Below, in pieces: positions 1 to 8,777 of a stretch of DNA of 43,084 bases. Numbering within the stretch: position 1 is the stretch's first letter; every line of letters begins with the position of its first letter. Below the pieces are notes generated by a model. It worked only from the letters and a program-made list of their open reading frames with translations, was not told the origin of the DNA and did not search any database. Origin of the DNA: Cupriavidus sp. UYMMa02A (GTDB lineage Bacteria; Pseudomonadota; Gammaproteobacteria; Burkholderiales; Burkholderiaceae); the NCBI GenBank assembly GCA_001725945.1, contig LRMT01000299.1, positions 1-43,084 on the forward strand, given 5' to 3'. The position numbers and the translations under genes are program-made.

Positions 1-934
1 TGCCCGACGGCTGCGACACCGTGGTGCCCCAGGAATATGTCGAAGCGTCGGCCGACGGCAACCGCATCCGTTTCGCCGCCGACATCGTGCGCGCCGGCGA
101 CAACCGCCGCCTGCGCGGCGAAGACCTTGCGCGCGGCCAGGCCGCTCTGCCGGCCGGCCGCATCATCCAGCCGGCGGACCTGGGTGTGCTGGCCTCACTG
201 GGTTTTGCCGAAGTACGCGTGCGCCGCCGCCTGCGCGTCGCCTTTTTCTCCACCGGGGACGAACTGCGCTCGATCGGCGAGCCGCTGGACGCGGGCTGCG
301 TCTACGACTCCAATCGCTATACCCTGCACGGCATGCTGCGGCGCCTGAACGTCGACCTGATCGACATGGGCGTGGTGCGCGACGACCCCGCGGCACTGGA
401 AGCCGCGTTCCGCACTGCCTGCGAGACCGCGGATGCGGTCATCACCTCGGGCGGCGTCTCGGTCGGCGAAGCGACTACACCAAGCAGATCATGGCCAGCC
501 TCGGCGACGTCACGTTCTGGAAGATCGCCATGCGGCCCGGCCGGCCGATGGCGTTCGGGCGCATCGCCTCGGGCGGGCGCGACGCGCTGCTGTTCGGCCT
601 GCCGGGCAACCCGGTGGCCGTCATGGTGACTTTCTACCACTTCGTGCGCGCCGCGCTGCACCGGCAGATGGGCGCCAACGTGCCGCCGCTGCCGCTGATG
701 CGCGTGCGCTGCGCCCAGGGCATCCGCAAGAAGCCCGGCCGCACCGAATACCAACGCGGCATCCTGGCCCGCGCCGACAGCGGCGACTGGGAAGTGCGCG
801 TCACCGGGCAGCAAGGCTCCGGCGTACTGCGTTCGATGAGCGAGGCAAACTGCTTCATCGTGCTGGGCCACGAGCGGGACTCCGTGCGGGCCGGCGACAT
901 GGTCGACGTCATGCTGTTCGACGGGCTGGTCTGA
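1..934 (+). CDS. moeA: Molybdopterin molybdenumtransferase MoeA (5' end outside window, one frameshift)
   Basis: MoeA inserts molybdate into adenylylated molybdopterin in the last step of molybdenum cofactor synthesis, in the cytosol. The reading frame is already open at base 3 with a PDGCDTVVPQE segment typical of the family. It then shows the FFSTGDEL and GCVYDSNRY motifs of the MoCF-binding domain and ITSGGVSVGEA. At about 472 the frame is lost: GEA should continue DYTKQIMASLGDVTFWK, which is found in the next frame if one C of a CC pair is restored. The second part carries GLPGNPVAV and runs to the TGA at 932-934 with the C-terminal domain intact. The N-terminal third lies upstream of the window. 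The single lost base in a conserved motif suggests a sequence error rather than a pseudogene. Confidence 0.93.
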   Translation, partial: ARRLRHRGAPGICRSVGRRQPHPFRRRHRARRRQPPPARRRPCARPGRSAGRPHHPAGGPGCAGLTGFCRSTRAPPPARRLFLHRGRTALDRRAAGRGLRLRLQSLYPARHAAAPERRPDRHGRGARRPRGTGSRVPHCLRDRGCGHHLGRRLGRRSDYTKQIMASLGDVTFWKIAMRPGRPMAFGRIASGGRDALLFGLPGNPVAVMVTFYHFVRAALHRQMGANVPPLPLMRVRCAQGIRKKPGRTEYQRGILARADSGDWEVRVTGQQGSGVLRSMSEANCFIVLGHERDSVRAGDMVDVMLFDGLV

Positions 935-1095
935 CCGATACAGCCTGGGGCCAATGTGTCGTTTTTGCGCCGCATATTGACGACGGTTCCCGGGCTGCGG
1001 CAGGTGAAATGGGCGCCACGTCGCTGCCGGACTATGCTTGGATCCGGCCAATCGCTACACTTGCCGCACGATTTAGAACCACACCCTCCCCCGTC

Positions 1096-1377
1096 ATGAA
1101 TCAGGAGATTGCCTACCTCCACCCGGTCAAGACCGCCCGCGCGCTGGTGCTGGTCTACCTGTGTTTTTCGGTGCCGATCGTCTCGCTGGGACTGTTTGTC
1201 GCGTTCATCCGTTACGGCGACCTGCCCGGCATCACGGTGTTCACCGCGCTGATCCTGAATGCGCTGATCGGGTTCGGGTTGCTGTGGCTGGCCTGCAAGG
1301 CCTACAACTGGGTCGCCGCGCGTTTTGGCGGCATCGAAGTCCACGTGCGCGAACTGGCTCCCGAAGAACAGCCCTGA
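1096..1377 (+). CDS. Small conserved membrane protein (93 aa), function unknown
   Basis: A complete 93-residue frame starts at ATG 1096 (MNQEIAYLHP) and ends at TGA 1375-1377. Two clear hydrophobic segments are visible, about residues 14-34 (ALVLVYLCFSVPIVSLGLFV) and about 45-66 (ITVFTALILNALIGFGLLWLA), followed by a charged, Glu-rich tail ending ELAPEEQP. This predicts a two-helix inner-membrane protein. It lies 160 bp after moeA on the same strand and converges on rmuC. I do not recognise a named family and do not assign a function. An upstream start is possible but would pass through unrelated-looking sequence. Confidence 0.7.
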   Translation: MNQEIAYLHPVKTARALVLVYLCFSVPIVSLGLFVAFIRYGDLPGITVFTALILNALIGFGLLWLACKAYNWVAARFGGIEVHVRELAPEEQP

Positions 1378-1387
1378 TCCCCCTCTG

Positions 1388-1406
1388 GCGGCTGGCATCC
1401 AGCCGC
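1388..1406. terminator. Perfect 8-bp hairpin between converging genes
   Basis: GCGGCTGG (1388-1395), loop CAT, CCAGCCGC (1399-1406). It sits in the 39-bp gap between the end of the small membrane protein gene (plus) and the end of rmuC (minus). There is no T-run on either side, so it is not a classic intrinsic terminator. It may be a 3'-end protecting or Rho-assisted structure for converging transcripts. Confidence 0.4.
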
Positions 1407-1416
1407 GCCGCCAGCT

Positions 1417-2889
1417 TCAGACCCCCGCGTCTTCCGGCACTTCCGGCACTTCGGGCACGCCCGTGCCCAGCAACTGCTGCGCCGCCTCGCCAGGCAAGGC
1501 CTCGACAGTCCGCAGCTTGCGCGCCATCTGGCGCGCGCGGACCTCGGCCTGTTCGATATTGCGCGCCGCGCGCTCGAGCGTATCGCGGGTCTTGGCCAGC
1601 ACCTCACCGAATTTCCCGAACTCCGTCTTCACGCGCCCAGCACCTCCCAGACTTCGCTGGAGCGCTTTTCCAGTGCCAGCGTGCGAAAGCCCATCTGCAG
1701 GCTGTTGAGCAACGCTGTCAGCGTCGTCGGCCCCGCTATCGTGACCCGGTAGTCACGCTGCATGACATCGGTCAGGCCCGGCCGGCGCAGTGCCTCCGCG
1801 TACAGGCCCTCGGTCGGCAGGAACAGGATCGCGAAATCGGTGGTGGCGGGCGGCGACAGGTACTTTTCGGAGATCGTCTGGGCCTCGCGCCGCAACGCCA
1901 CTTCCAGTTCGCGGCCGAACGCCGCCACACCATCGACGTCACCGCGTTCCTGCGCGTCGAGCAGCCGCTCGTACTGCTCCTTGGGGAACTTGGCATCGAT
2001 CGGCAGCCAGACCACGCCCTGCTCCGCGTCCTTGCCCGGAAGGCGGACCGCAAACTCCACGCGCGCGCCCGAGTTGCGCACGGTTTCGACGTTCTTGCCG
2101 TACTGGTCGGGCGTCAGCATCTGCTCGAGCAGCATTTCGAGCTGCACCTCGCCCCAGGTGCCGCGCGACTTCACATTGGTAAGCACCTTCTTCAGGTCGC
2201 CCACGCCCTGGGCCAGCATCTGCATCTCGCCAAGCACGGTGCACTTGCTCGAGCCGGTCCGAGACCAGCCGGAAGGACTCGCCGAGCCGCTGCTCGAGCG
2301 TCGCATGCAGCTTCTCGTCGACGGTGCGCCGCATCTCGTCCAGCTTGGCGGCATTGGTCGCCTCGATGTCGCGCAGCTTCTGTTCGAGCGTCGCGCGCAC
2401 CTCGGCCAGCCGGCGTTCGTTGGCTTCCGACATCAGCGAGAGCTGCTGCTGCAGGCCGTCGCCAAAGCGACGCAGCGACACGGCCTGCTCGTCGCGCGCC
2501 TGCTGCCCCTGCAGCAGCAGGTTCTGCCTGACGTGTTCGAGCTGCTGCGTGTTCGATTCGGTCAGCTTGGTCAACTGCTGAGCAAATGTGTCAATCTGGT
2601 TGTTCTGGAGCGTGGCAATGCTGGTGAGCTGCGACGACAGCGTCTGCTGGAAGCGCAGCATCTGCTGGGCCGACTCGGAACGGCTGCCGCGCGCGGCCTC
2701 GGCCACCTCGCTGCGTAGTTCGCGTTCGAGGCGCTCCATGCCGCGCAGGCTCTCGCTGCGGGTATCGGCAAGCTGGCGCAGCACATCGCCAGCAGCGGTT
2801 GGTGTCGCCTGCTGACGCAGTAGCAGAACGACAAGCAGGACGAGCACGATCAGCGCCGCGCCCAGCGTCAGCAACGGAATCCAGGTCAT
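1417..2889 (-). CDS. rmuC: DNA recombination protein RmuC homologue (two frameshifts)
   Basis: RmuC-family proteins have an N-terminal membrane anchor, a long coiled coil and a nuclease-like RmuC domain; they limit DNA inversion at short inverted repeats. The frame starts at ATG 2889 with MTWIPLLTLGAALIVLVLLVV, a membrane anchor. About 200 residues of Gln/Glu/Arg-rich coiled coil follow, then the RmuC domain with NVKSRGTWGEVQLEMLLEQML, VWLPIDAKFPKEQYERL and DFAILFLPTEGLYAEAL. The frame breaks near 2236 (VHRGLGEMQ expected) and near 1632 (VLGAVKTEFGKFGEVL expected); each is repaired by adding one base to a GG pair. The protein ends with a short Pro-Glu-Val repeat made by a 9-bp tandem repeat. 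The start lies 10 bp after the stop of the dehydrogenase gene, so the two are probably cotranscribed. Confidence 0.9.
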
Positions 2890-2899
2890 TGGCGAAACT

Positions 2900-3894
2900 T
2901 CAGCGGCGGTGGCCCATCACGGCGGGATTGATCACCGAGGGCGGATGCCCGGCATCGGGGCCGGCGTCGAGCGCGGCGATCAGGTTGTCCGCGGCGAGCA
3001 TCGCCATGGCGCGGCGGGTCTTTTCCGATGCGCTGGCAATGTGCGGCGTCAGTACCACGTTGGACACGGTCAGCAGATCCGGATGGACGTCGGGCTCGCC
3101 TTCGAACACATCGAGCCTGCGGCAAAGATGCGGCGCGTCTTGAGCGCGTGTGCCAATGCCTCGTCGTCGACGATGCCGCCGCGCGCGAGGTTGACCAGCG
3201 TGGCGGTCGGCTTCATCTGATTCAGTTCGGCGGCGCCGATGGCATGATGGCTGGCGGGCCCGTATGGCAGCACCAGCACCAGGTGGTCCGACTGCTGCAG
3301 CAATTCGGCCTTGCTCACATAGCGCGCATTGAGCGCGCGCTCGGTCGCCTCGGGCAACTGGCTGCGGTTGTGGTAAAGCACGTTCATGCCAAATCCGGCC
3401 GCGCGGCGTGCGAGTGCCTGGCCGATGCGCCCCATGCCGAGGATGCCGAGCGTGCTGCCGTAGACATCCATGCCGACCAGCATGTCGTAGCTCCAGCGCT
3501 GCCACCTGCCATCGCGCAGGTAGTGCTCGGACTCCGTCACGCGACGCGCGGTCGCCATCAGCAAGGCCCAGCCGAAGTCGGCCGTGGTCTCGGTCAGCAC
3601 GTCCGGCGTATTGGTGGCGACGATGCCCGCTGCCGTCAGCGCCGGAATGTCGAGGTTGTTGTATCCGACCGCCATGTTGCAAACGGCACGCAGGTCAGGC
3701 AGCGAAGCGATCAGCCCGGCATCGATGCTGTCCGCCGCGTTGGTGAGCGCACCCGCCTTGCCGGCCAGGCGCGCCTTGAGCGCGTCGGCATCGAGCACGG
3801 CGTCCTGCTGGTTGTCATCGACGTCGAAGTACCGGGCAAGGTGATCGATCACGTCGGGAAAAATGGCGCGGGTGACAAGGACAGACGGCTTCAT
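2900..3894 (-). CDS. D-isomer-specific 2-hydroxyacid dehydrogenase, glyoxylate/hydroxypyruvate reductase type (one frameshift)
   Basis: This is a cytosolic NAD(P)H-dependent reductase of 2-keto acids such as glyoxylate or hydroxypyruvate. The frame from ATG 3894 (MKPSVLVTR) has the substrate-domain motif AVGYNNLDI, the Rossmann loop LGILGMGRIGQALARR, the catalytic Arg in VNLARGGIVDD, the Glu in FEGEPDVHP and the His in LTPHIASAS. The frame is lost near 3114, where AAGLDVFEGEP needs one more C; the rest is read in the next frame to TGA at 2902-2900. Total length, about 330 residues, is normal. An in-frame ATG at 3906 would overlap the upstream transporter gene, so I prefer 3894. Substrate preference (ghrB/hprA/gyaR type) cannot be decided from sequence, so no symbol is given. 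Confidence 0.88.
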
Positions 3895-3898
3895 GGCA

Positions 3899-5323
3899 TC
3901 ACACATGGAAAAAGAGGAACGTCATCACCAGGAACAGCGGCAACAGGATGGAGCCAGACCATAGCATGTAGCCGAAGAAACTGGGCATGCGCAGGCCGCG
4001 GTTTTCGGCAATCGCCTTCACCATCAGGTTCGGTGCATTGCCGATATAGGTATTGGCGCCCATGAACACCGCTCCGGCCGAGATCGCGGCAAGCGTCGAC
4101 GCGTCGCGCGTCATCAGCGTGGCGGCATCGCCGCCGGCGGTATTGAAGAACACCAGGTAGGTCGGCGCATTATCCAGGAACGACGAGAGCAGACCCGTCG
4201 CCCAGAAGTACATGCCATCGATCGGTTTTCCGCTGGCATCGCTCACGGTGTGCACCACGGCGGCAAATGCGCCGTCGGTGCCGGCCTTGAGCATCGCAAT
4301 GACGGGGATGATGGTCAGGAAGATGCCGGCGAAGAGCTTGCCGACTTCCAGGATCGGCTCCCAGCTGAACTCGTTGCCGCTGCGCGCGGTGTGCGGCGTC
4401 ACGAGCAGCGAGACAATGGCGACCGCCACCAGCAGCACATCACGTACAGCCGCCTGCAGGGGAACCTCCGTACCGAATACATCGAACGAGATGCCAGGCT
4501 TCCACAAGCCACTCATCAGCACCAGTACGATCACGGCAAGCAACAGCACGAAGTTGACCTTGCCTTCGATCCGGATGTCGCGAGTGTCGGGCGTGGGATC
4601 CGTGCGCGGGGGCAGTTCCTCCTCCTTGTTGTGGTAGTAGTGGCGATCCAGCAGATAGAAGATCGCCAGCAATGCGACGCAGACAAAGAGCGTCTCCGGC
4701 AGGATGTTGCGCAGCGTCCAGAAGAACTCCACGCCCTGCAGGAAACCGAGGAACAACGGTGGGTCGCCCAGCGGCGTCAGCGAGCCGCCGGCATTGGCCA
4801 CCAGGAAGATGAAAAACACCACCACGTGGGCCACGTGGCGGCGGTTGTCGTTGGCGCGCAGCAGCGGCCGGATCAGCAGCATTGCGGCGCCCGTCGTGCC
4901 CATGAAGCTCGCCAGTACGGTGCCCAGCGCAAGGATGCTGGTATTGAGCCCGGGCGTTCCGTGCAGGTTGCCACGCACGCAGATGCCGCCGGCAACGATA
5001 TAGAGCGCGCCGATCAGTGCAATGAACGGAATGTACTCGCCCAACAGTGCGTGAACCGCGCCACCCAGTGCCGCATGCGCGCCGAATACAGCGCCAAACG
5101 GCAACAGGAACAGCAGGCTCCAGGCCGCGGCGATCTTGCCATAGTGGTGGTGCCAGAAACGCGGCGCGAACAGCGGGAACAGCGCGATCGAAAGCAGCAT
5201 GCCGGCGAACGGCAACCCCCACCACGCCGACATGGCCGCCCCGTCCAGGTTGGCTGCACGGGCTAAAGACGGAAACACGGCCAACATGATCGGCAGCGGC
5301 AACAGCATGCGGGCGCGTTGCAT
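3899..5323 (-). CDS. Ion transporter of the ArsB/NhaD (CitMHS-like) superfamily, putative sodium:proton antiporter
   Basis: This is an intact 474-residue inner-membrane protein. The start at ATG 5323 (MQRARMLLPLP) is favoured over longer frames because an AAGGAGAG Shine-Dalgarno lies about 10 bases upstream. I count about twelve hydrophobic segments, the first resembling a signal anchor (LLPLPIMLAVFPSLARA). Conserved re-entrant and half-helix motifs of the superfamily are visible: ASFMGTTGAAMLLIRP, FLVANAGGSLTPLGDPP, SSFLDNAPTYLVFF and GANTYIGNAPNLMVKAIAE. The ANAGGSLTP/NAPTY pair is typical of NhaD-like Na+/H+ antiporters and citrate-type transporters. The gene lies between lutC and the hydroxyacid dehydrogenase on the same strand, so a carboxylate substrate is possible. 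The ion or substrate is not settled by sequence. Confidence 0.8.
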   Translation of the reverse strand: MQRARMLLPLPIMLAVFPSLARAANLDGAAMSAWWGLPFAGMLLSIALFPLFAPRFWHHHYGKIAAAWSLLFLLPFGAVFGAHAALGGAVHALLGEYIPFIALIGALYIVAGGICVRGNLHGTPGLNTSILALGTVLASFMGTTGAAMLLIRPLLRANDNRRHVAHVVVFFIFLVANAGGSLTPLGDPPLFLGFLQGVEFFWTLRNILPETLFVCVALLAIFYLLDRHYYHNKEEELPPRTDPTPDTRDIRIEGKVNFVLLLAVIVLVLMSGLWKPGISFDVFGTEVPLQAAVRDVLLVAVAIVSLLVTPHTARSGNEFSWEPILEVGKLFAGIFLTIIPVIAMLKAGTDGAFAAVVHTVSDASGKPIDGMYFWATGLLSSFLDNAPTYLVFFNTAGGDAATLMTRDASTLAAISAGAVFMGANTYIGNAPNLMVKAIAENRGLRMPSFFGYMLWSGSILLPLFLVMTFLFFHV

Positions 5324-5484
5324 CGAAAAGACTCTCCTTGGGCTGACTGCACACATGGGCAGCGGGTTGGGACGACGTGCCGTACGGCCGGCCCTCGACA
5401 TGGCTCAGCGCTCAGGCGGTGGGCGCACAAGTGTAAAGCAGGTGCTGCGGCGCCCCGCGCGGTGCCGGCGCCAAACGCGGTCGT

Positions 5485-6171
5485 TCAGGCCTGGTCGACC
5501 AGAATGACGTGGACGCGGTACGGGCCATGGGCGCCGAGCACAATGGTCTGCTCGATGTCGCCGGTACGCGACGGGCCGCTGATGATATTGGTCGCGCGCG
5601 GCAGCTCGCCACGTTCGGTGCGCACCAGCGCAAACGCGTCCTCGAGGCTGTCGACGATGCGTGATACGGGCACCAGGGCGATATGCGTTTCGGGCAGCAG
5701 TGCCGCCGAGGCAAACGTCTCGGGGCCCGACAGCAGCATCAGCGAACCGGTTTCCGCAATCGCGCAGAAGCAGCCGGTGATGCCGACCAGGTCGCCATGT
5801 TCGCGATCGGCCTGCGGGTCGCGCTCGGGTGGCCGGCACTCCACGGTCATGCCGTTTTGCTGCCACGGCAGCGCGCCGAATGCATCCCACGCTACCGCCC
5901 GGCGGACCAGCTTCAGGCTGTCCAGGAAGCGTACCGCTGCGGCGGGCACGTCCGCCAGCGTGGCGACGCGATCGACCGTCGAAGCCATGCGCTGCGCCTG
6001 ATCGATGAAGGCTTCGGTGCGGTCCGGCCGTGCCTGCGGGCGCGGCCCCGGCGGATGGCGCGCAAGGTAGTCGGCCACGGCTTCGCGCTCGCCGCCGGTC
6101 ACCTTGGGCTGACGCCCCTGCGCGGCGCGGATACGGGCAAAGATGCGGTCACGGGCGTTGTTGGTTTCCAT
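5485..6171 (-). CDS. lutC: LutC/YkgG (LUD-domain) lactate utilization protein
   Basis: LutC is the third subunit of the LutABC iron-sulfur L-lactate oxidase system. The 228-residue frame from ATG 6171 (METNNARDRIFARIRAAQG) is intact and has the LUD-domain hallmarks: VGITGCFCAIAETGSLMLLSGPETFASAALLPETHIALVPVS in its middle and NIISGPSRTGDIEQTIVLGAHGPYRVHVIL at the end. The longer frame from 6216 adds residues without a ribosome site. The usual partners lutA and lutB are not adjacent: the neighbours are pncB upstream and an ion transporter downstream. lutAB must lie elsewhere, or this is a solitary LUD protein. Confidence 0.87.
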   Translation of the reverse strand: METNNARDRIFARIRAAQGRQPKVTGGEREAVADYLARHPPGPRPQARPDRTEAFIDQAQRMASTVDRVATLADVPAAAVRFLDSLKLVRRAVAWDAFGALPWQQNGMTVECRPPERDPQADREHGDLVGITGCFCAIAETGSLMLLSGPETFASAALLPETHIALVPVSRIVDSLEDAFALVRTERGELPRATNIISGPSRTGDIEQTIVLGAHGPYRVHVILVDQA

Positions 6172-6250
6172 ATGGCCTGGATGCTGGGCAATGCACACCA
6201 TTATAGAGGCGCGCACTGACGCGCCCGCGTTCCGCGGCCGTTGAAAATTG

Positions 6251-7427
6251 CTACGCTGACGCCTGAACGTCGAACACCTGGCGCAGGTAGGCCAGGTACC
6301 CCGCGTCGTCGCACATGGTCTTTTCCGGCGTGTCAGACAGCTTCGCCACCGGCTGCCCGTTGCAGCGGACCATCTTGATCACGATCTGCAGCGGCGTATA
6401 GCAAGATCGTTGGTCAGGTTGGTGCCGACGCCGAATGCCAGCTTGCAGCGGCCGTGAAAGCGCTCGTACAGCTCGATCACGCGCGGGATATCAAGCTGTC
6501 GCTGAAGATCAGCGTCTTGCCGAGCGGATCGACGCGGTTGGCCGCGTAGTGCGCAAGCATCCTCTCGCCCCACAGCAACGGGTCGCCGGAATCGTGCCGC
6601 ACGCCGTCGAACAGCTTGCAGAAATACAGGTCGAAGTCGCGCAGGAACGCGTCGAAGCCATAGGTATCCGACAGTGCAATGCCCAGGTCCCCGCGGTATT
6701 CACGCGCCCAGTTCTCGAGTGCAAAGACCTGTGAATCGCGCAGGCGCGGACCCAGCGCCTGGCATGCCTGCAGGTATTCATGGGCCATGGTGCCCAGCGG
6801 CACCATGTTGTGCAGGCGCGCAAAGAGCACGTTGCTGGTGCCGGCCAGTTGCAGCCCCAGCATCTTGCGCGCCGACATCAGGATCTCTTCCTGCCAGTCG
6901 CGCGAGAAGCGCCGGCGGGTGCCGTAGTCCGCGATCACGCAGTCGCGGTACTTCGGCGCCTGCAGCAAAGTGAGCTTCTGTTCCAGCCGGCGCCGGCCCT
7001 CGGCAAAGTCCGGCCGTGGCTGTGTGCGCCGGAAATAGACCTCGTTGACGATGGCCAGCAGCGGCACCTCGAACAGGATCGTGTGCAGCCACGGGCCGCG
7101 GATTGCAATCTCGATCTCGCCGTTGCCCTGCGGCGCCGGTTCGATCGACACGTACTTCTCATTCAGGTGGAACAGTGCGAGGAAGTCGACGAAATCGCTC
7201 TTGATGAAGCGCATGCCGCGCAGGTACGCGAGTTCGCCTTCGGTGAAGCGCAGGCTGCACAGGTGCGCCACCTCCGCGCGGATCTCATCAATATACGGGG
7301 TCAGGTCAACGTTCGCGTTCCGGCACTTGAAACGGTACTCGACCTGCGCCTGAGGGAAATGGTGCAGCACCACCTGCATCATCGTGAACTTGTACAGGTC
7401 GGTGTCGAGCAGGGATTGGATGATCAT
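6251..7427 (-). CDS. pncB: Nicotinate phosphoribosyltransferase (two frameshifts)
   Basis: PncB makes nicotinate mononucleotide from nicotinate and PRPP in the NAD salvage pathway, in the cytosol. The frame starts at ATG 7427 (MIIQSLLDTDLYKFTMMQVVLHHFP), the classic N-terminus of the family. It continues through IADYGTRRRFS, LQLAGTSNVLFA, GTMAHEYLQA and VRHDSGDPLLWGERML. It breaks near 6492 (FSDSLDIPRVIELYERF expected) and near 6400 (NDLAYTPLQIVIKMV expected); both are cured by adding one base to a doublet (GG, TT). The end is TAG at 6253-6251. Total length of about 391 residues matches the family. Confidence 0.92.
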
Positions 7428-7512
7428 AACGGGCCAGACGGCGATGCCGGTTCAGGCACACATGCTAACCGAAGTCCTGACTTGCGGGCGACCAGGCGAC
7501 CGCGTGCGCCCG

Positions 7513-8063
7513 TCAGCCACCGTCGAGAAAAGGTTGCGGGCGCCGCAAGGCCTTGACTCCCTGCACGCACCACAACGGGCGACCGTCACCGCCCTGGCAG
7601 GACACGAGCGTGGCCGCTGCCCGCGGCACCTGCACGGGCAACGGCTCGGCGAAGACGCCGTTCTCGGCCATGATGCGCTCGGTGTAGACCTGCCGCCCCG
7701 CGCGCTGGAAAGTCAGCACCTGCACCGTCTGTCCAGCTGCCGGCTGCAAGTCCGGCCCGCACGGCAGCAAGCCGGCGCGTCCGCAGTTCGCCATGGCGTC
7801 TCCGGCAGGAGCGCGGGTGACGCTGAAGCTTTCCCAGTCAAAGCTCGTCAGTGCCGCAAGCGTCACAGGCTGTTCGGAGCGGGTACGCCATGCCACAAGG
7901 CGGGACACGACGCTATCGGCCATGGCGGGGTCTGACAAGGTCTGGGCGCCCGCCCCGGTCGCTGGACGGCCGCCAGCATAGGCAGCGCGAATAACCCGCA
8001 CACGGCACGGCGACAAAGCCGCTGGCGCAAAACCCAGAGACCAAAGCGCTGCTGGCAAGGCAT
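7513..8063 (-). CDS. Hypothetical secreted or membrane-anchored protein (one frameshift)
   Basis: I do not recognise this family. The start at ATG 8063 (MPCQQRFGLW) has a good AGGAGAG Shine-Dalgarno 8 bases upstream. The first 36 residues look like a signal peptide: basic RLCRR followed by AVCGLFALPMLAAV. Near 7955 the frame must shift by one (one G lost from a G-run) to continue as GAGAQTLSDPAMADSVVSRLVAW and run to TGA at 7515-7513. The mature part, about 150 residues, contains four cysteines (NCGRAGLLPCGPD, LVSCQGGDGRPLWCVQG) that could form disulfides in the periplasm. A longer frame opening at 8124 covers the mature part but lacks the signal peptide and ribosome site, so I think it is spurious at its 5' end. 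Confidence 0.6.
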
Positions 8064-8234
8064 GGTGAGCTCTCCTGTTCATCCCGGCCCGCGCATGCGG
8101 CGGCGGAAGTGCGTCCGGCATCATCGCATCGTGCCAACCGGCACAGACCTGTTCGCAATCAAATATACATAAAGAAATAAGAAAACTATCTGATCCAGCT
8201 ATATAGACCCGCTATTCTTGCCAGAAGGCTCGGA

Positions 8235-8240
8235 TACAAT
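8235..8240 (+). promoter_or_regulatory. Possible -10 element upstream of fdxA in an AT-rich patch
   Basis: TACAAT at 8235-8240 lies 137 bp before fdxA. A convincing -35 is missing at normal spacing. The flanking stretch 8157-8250 is far richer in A+T than the rest of the window and separates the divergent hypothetical gene and fdxA, so promoters for both are likely here. Tentative. Confidence 0.35.
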
Positions 8241-8377
8241 ATCGGTTTCTGAAAGGCCACGGCACGCGCTCGTCCTGTGCAGACCCGCCATTGGCGGAAA
8301 TACACCGTCCGGCGCTCGCGAACAAGCGGCCGAAACCAGTTTCCCATCAAAAGCCGACCCGTTTTCCTGGAACCGAA

Positions 8378-8701
8378 ATGACTCACGTTGTCACCGAATC
8401 CTGCATCCGTTGCCGCTACACAGACTGCGTTGACGTATGTCCGGTGGATTGTTTCCGTGAAGGCCCGAACTTTCTGGCCATTGACCCGGATGAGTGTATC
8501 GACTGCGCCGTGTGCGTAGCCGAATGCCCGGTGAACGCCATTTACGCCGAGGAAGACGTTCCGGGCGACCAGCAGCAGTTCATTGACCTGAACGCCGAGC
8601 TGGCGCGCAATTGGCCATCCATCACCAAGACCAAGGCTCCGCTTGCCGAGGCCGAGGAGTGGAAGGACGCGACCGACAAGCTGCAGTACCTGCAGCGCTG
8701 A
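8378..8701 (+). CDS. fdxA: Seven-iron (3Fe-4S/4Fe-4S) ferredoxin FdxA
   Basis: This is a small soluble electron carrier, 107 residues, intact from ATG 8378 (MTHVVTESCIRC) to TGA 8699-8701. The N-terminal half carries the cysteine cluster CIRCRYTDCVDVCPVDC and the second cluster CIDCAVCVAECPVNAI, arranged as in 7Fe ferredoxins of the FdxA type. The C-terminal half is the helical extension typical of these proteins (DLNAELARNWPSITKTK). A gene for a ferredoxin-NADP reductase follows 76 bp downstream on the same strand, giving a natural redox pair. Confidence 0.95.
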   Translation: MTHVVTESCIRCRYTDCVDVCPVDCFREGPNFLAIDPDECIDCAVCVAECPVNAIYAEEDVPGDQQQFIDLNAELARNWPSITKTKAPLAEAEEWKDATDKLQYLQR

Positions 8702-8777
8702 ACCGACTAGAAAGCCGTCTCTACGCGCTTTCCGCAATACCGGGCACAAGCTGCCCAACCAACGTATCAGGACGAAT

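Noticed and set aside
1430..1470. Short 9-bp tandem repeat at the rmuC 3' end as a minisatellite or CRISPR-like element
   Set aside because: Only three imperfect copies, in frame, simply encoding Pro-Glu-Val repeats of the rmuC tail.
1161..2531. Long plus-strand open frame of about 450 codons opposite rmuC
   Set aside because: It is antisense to a well-supported gene, is Arg/Ala/His-rich low-complexity, matches nothing I recognise, and such frames are common in DNA this GC-rich.
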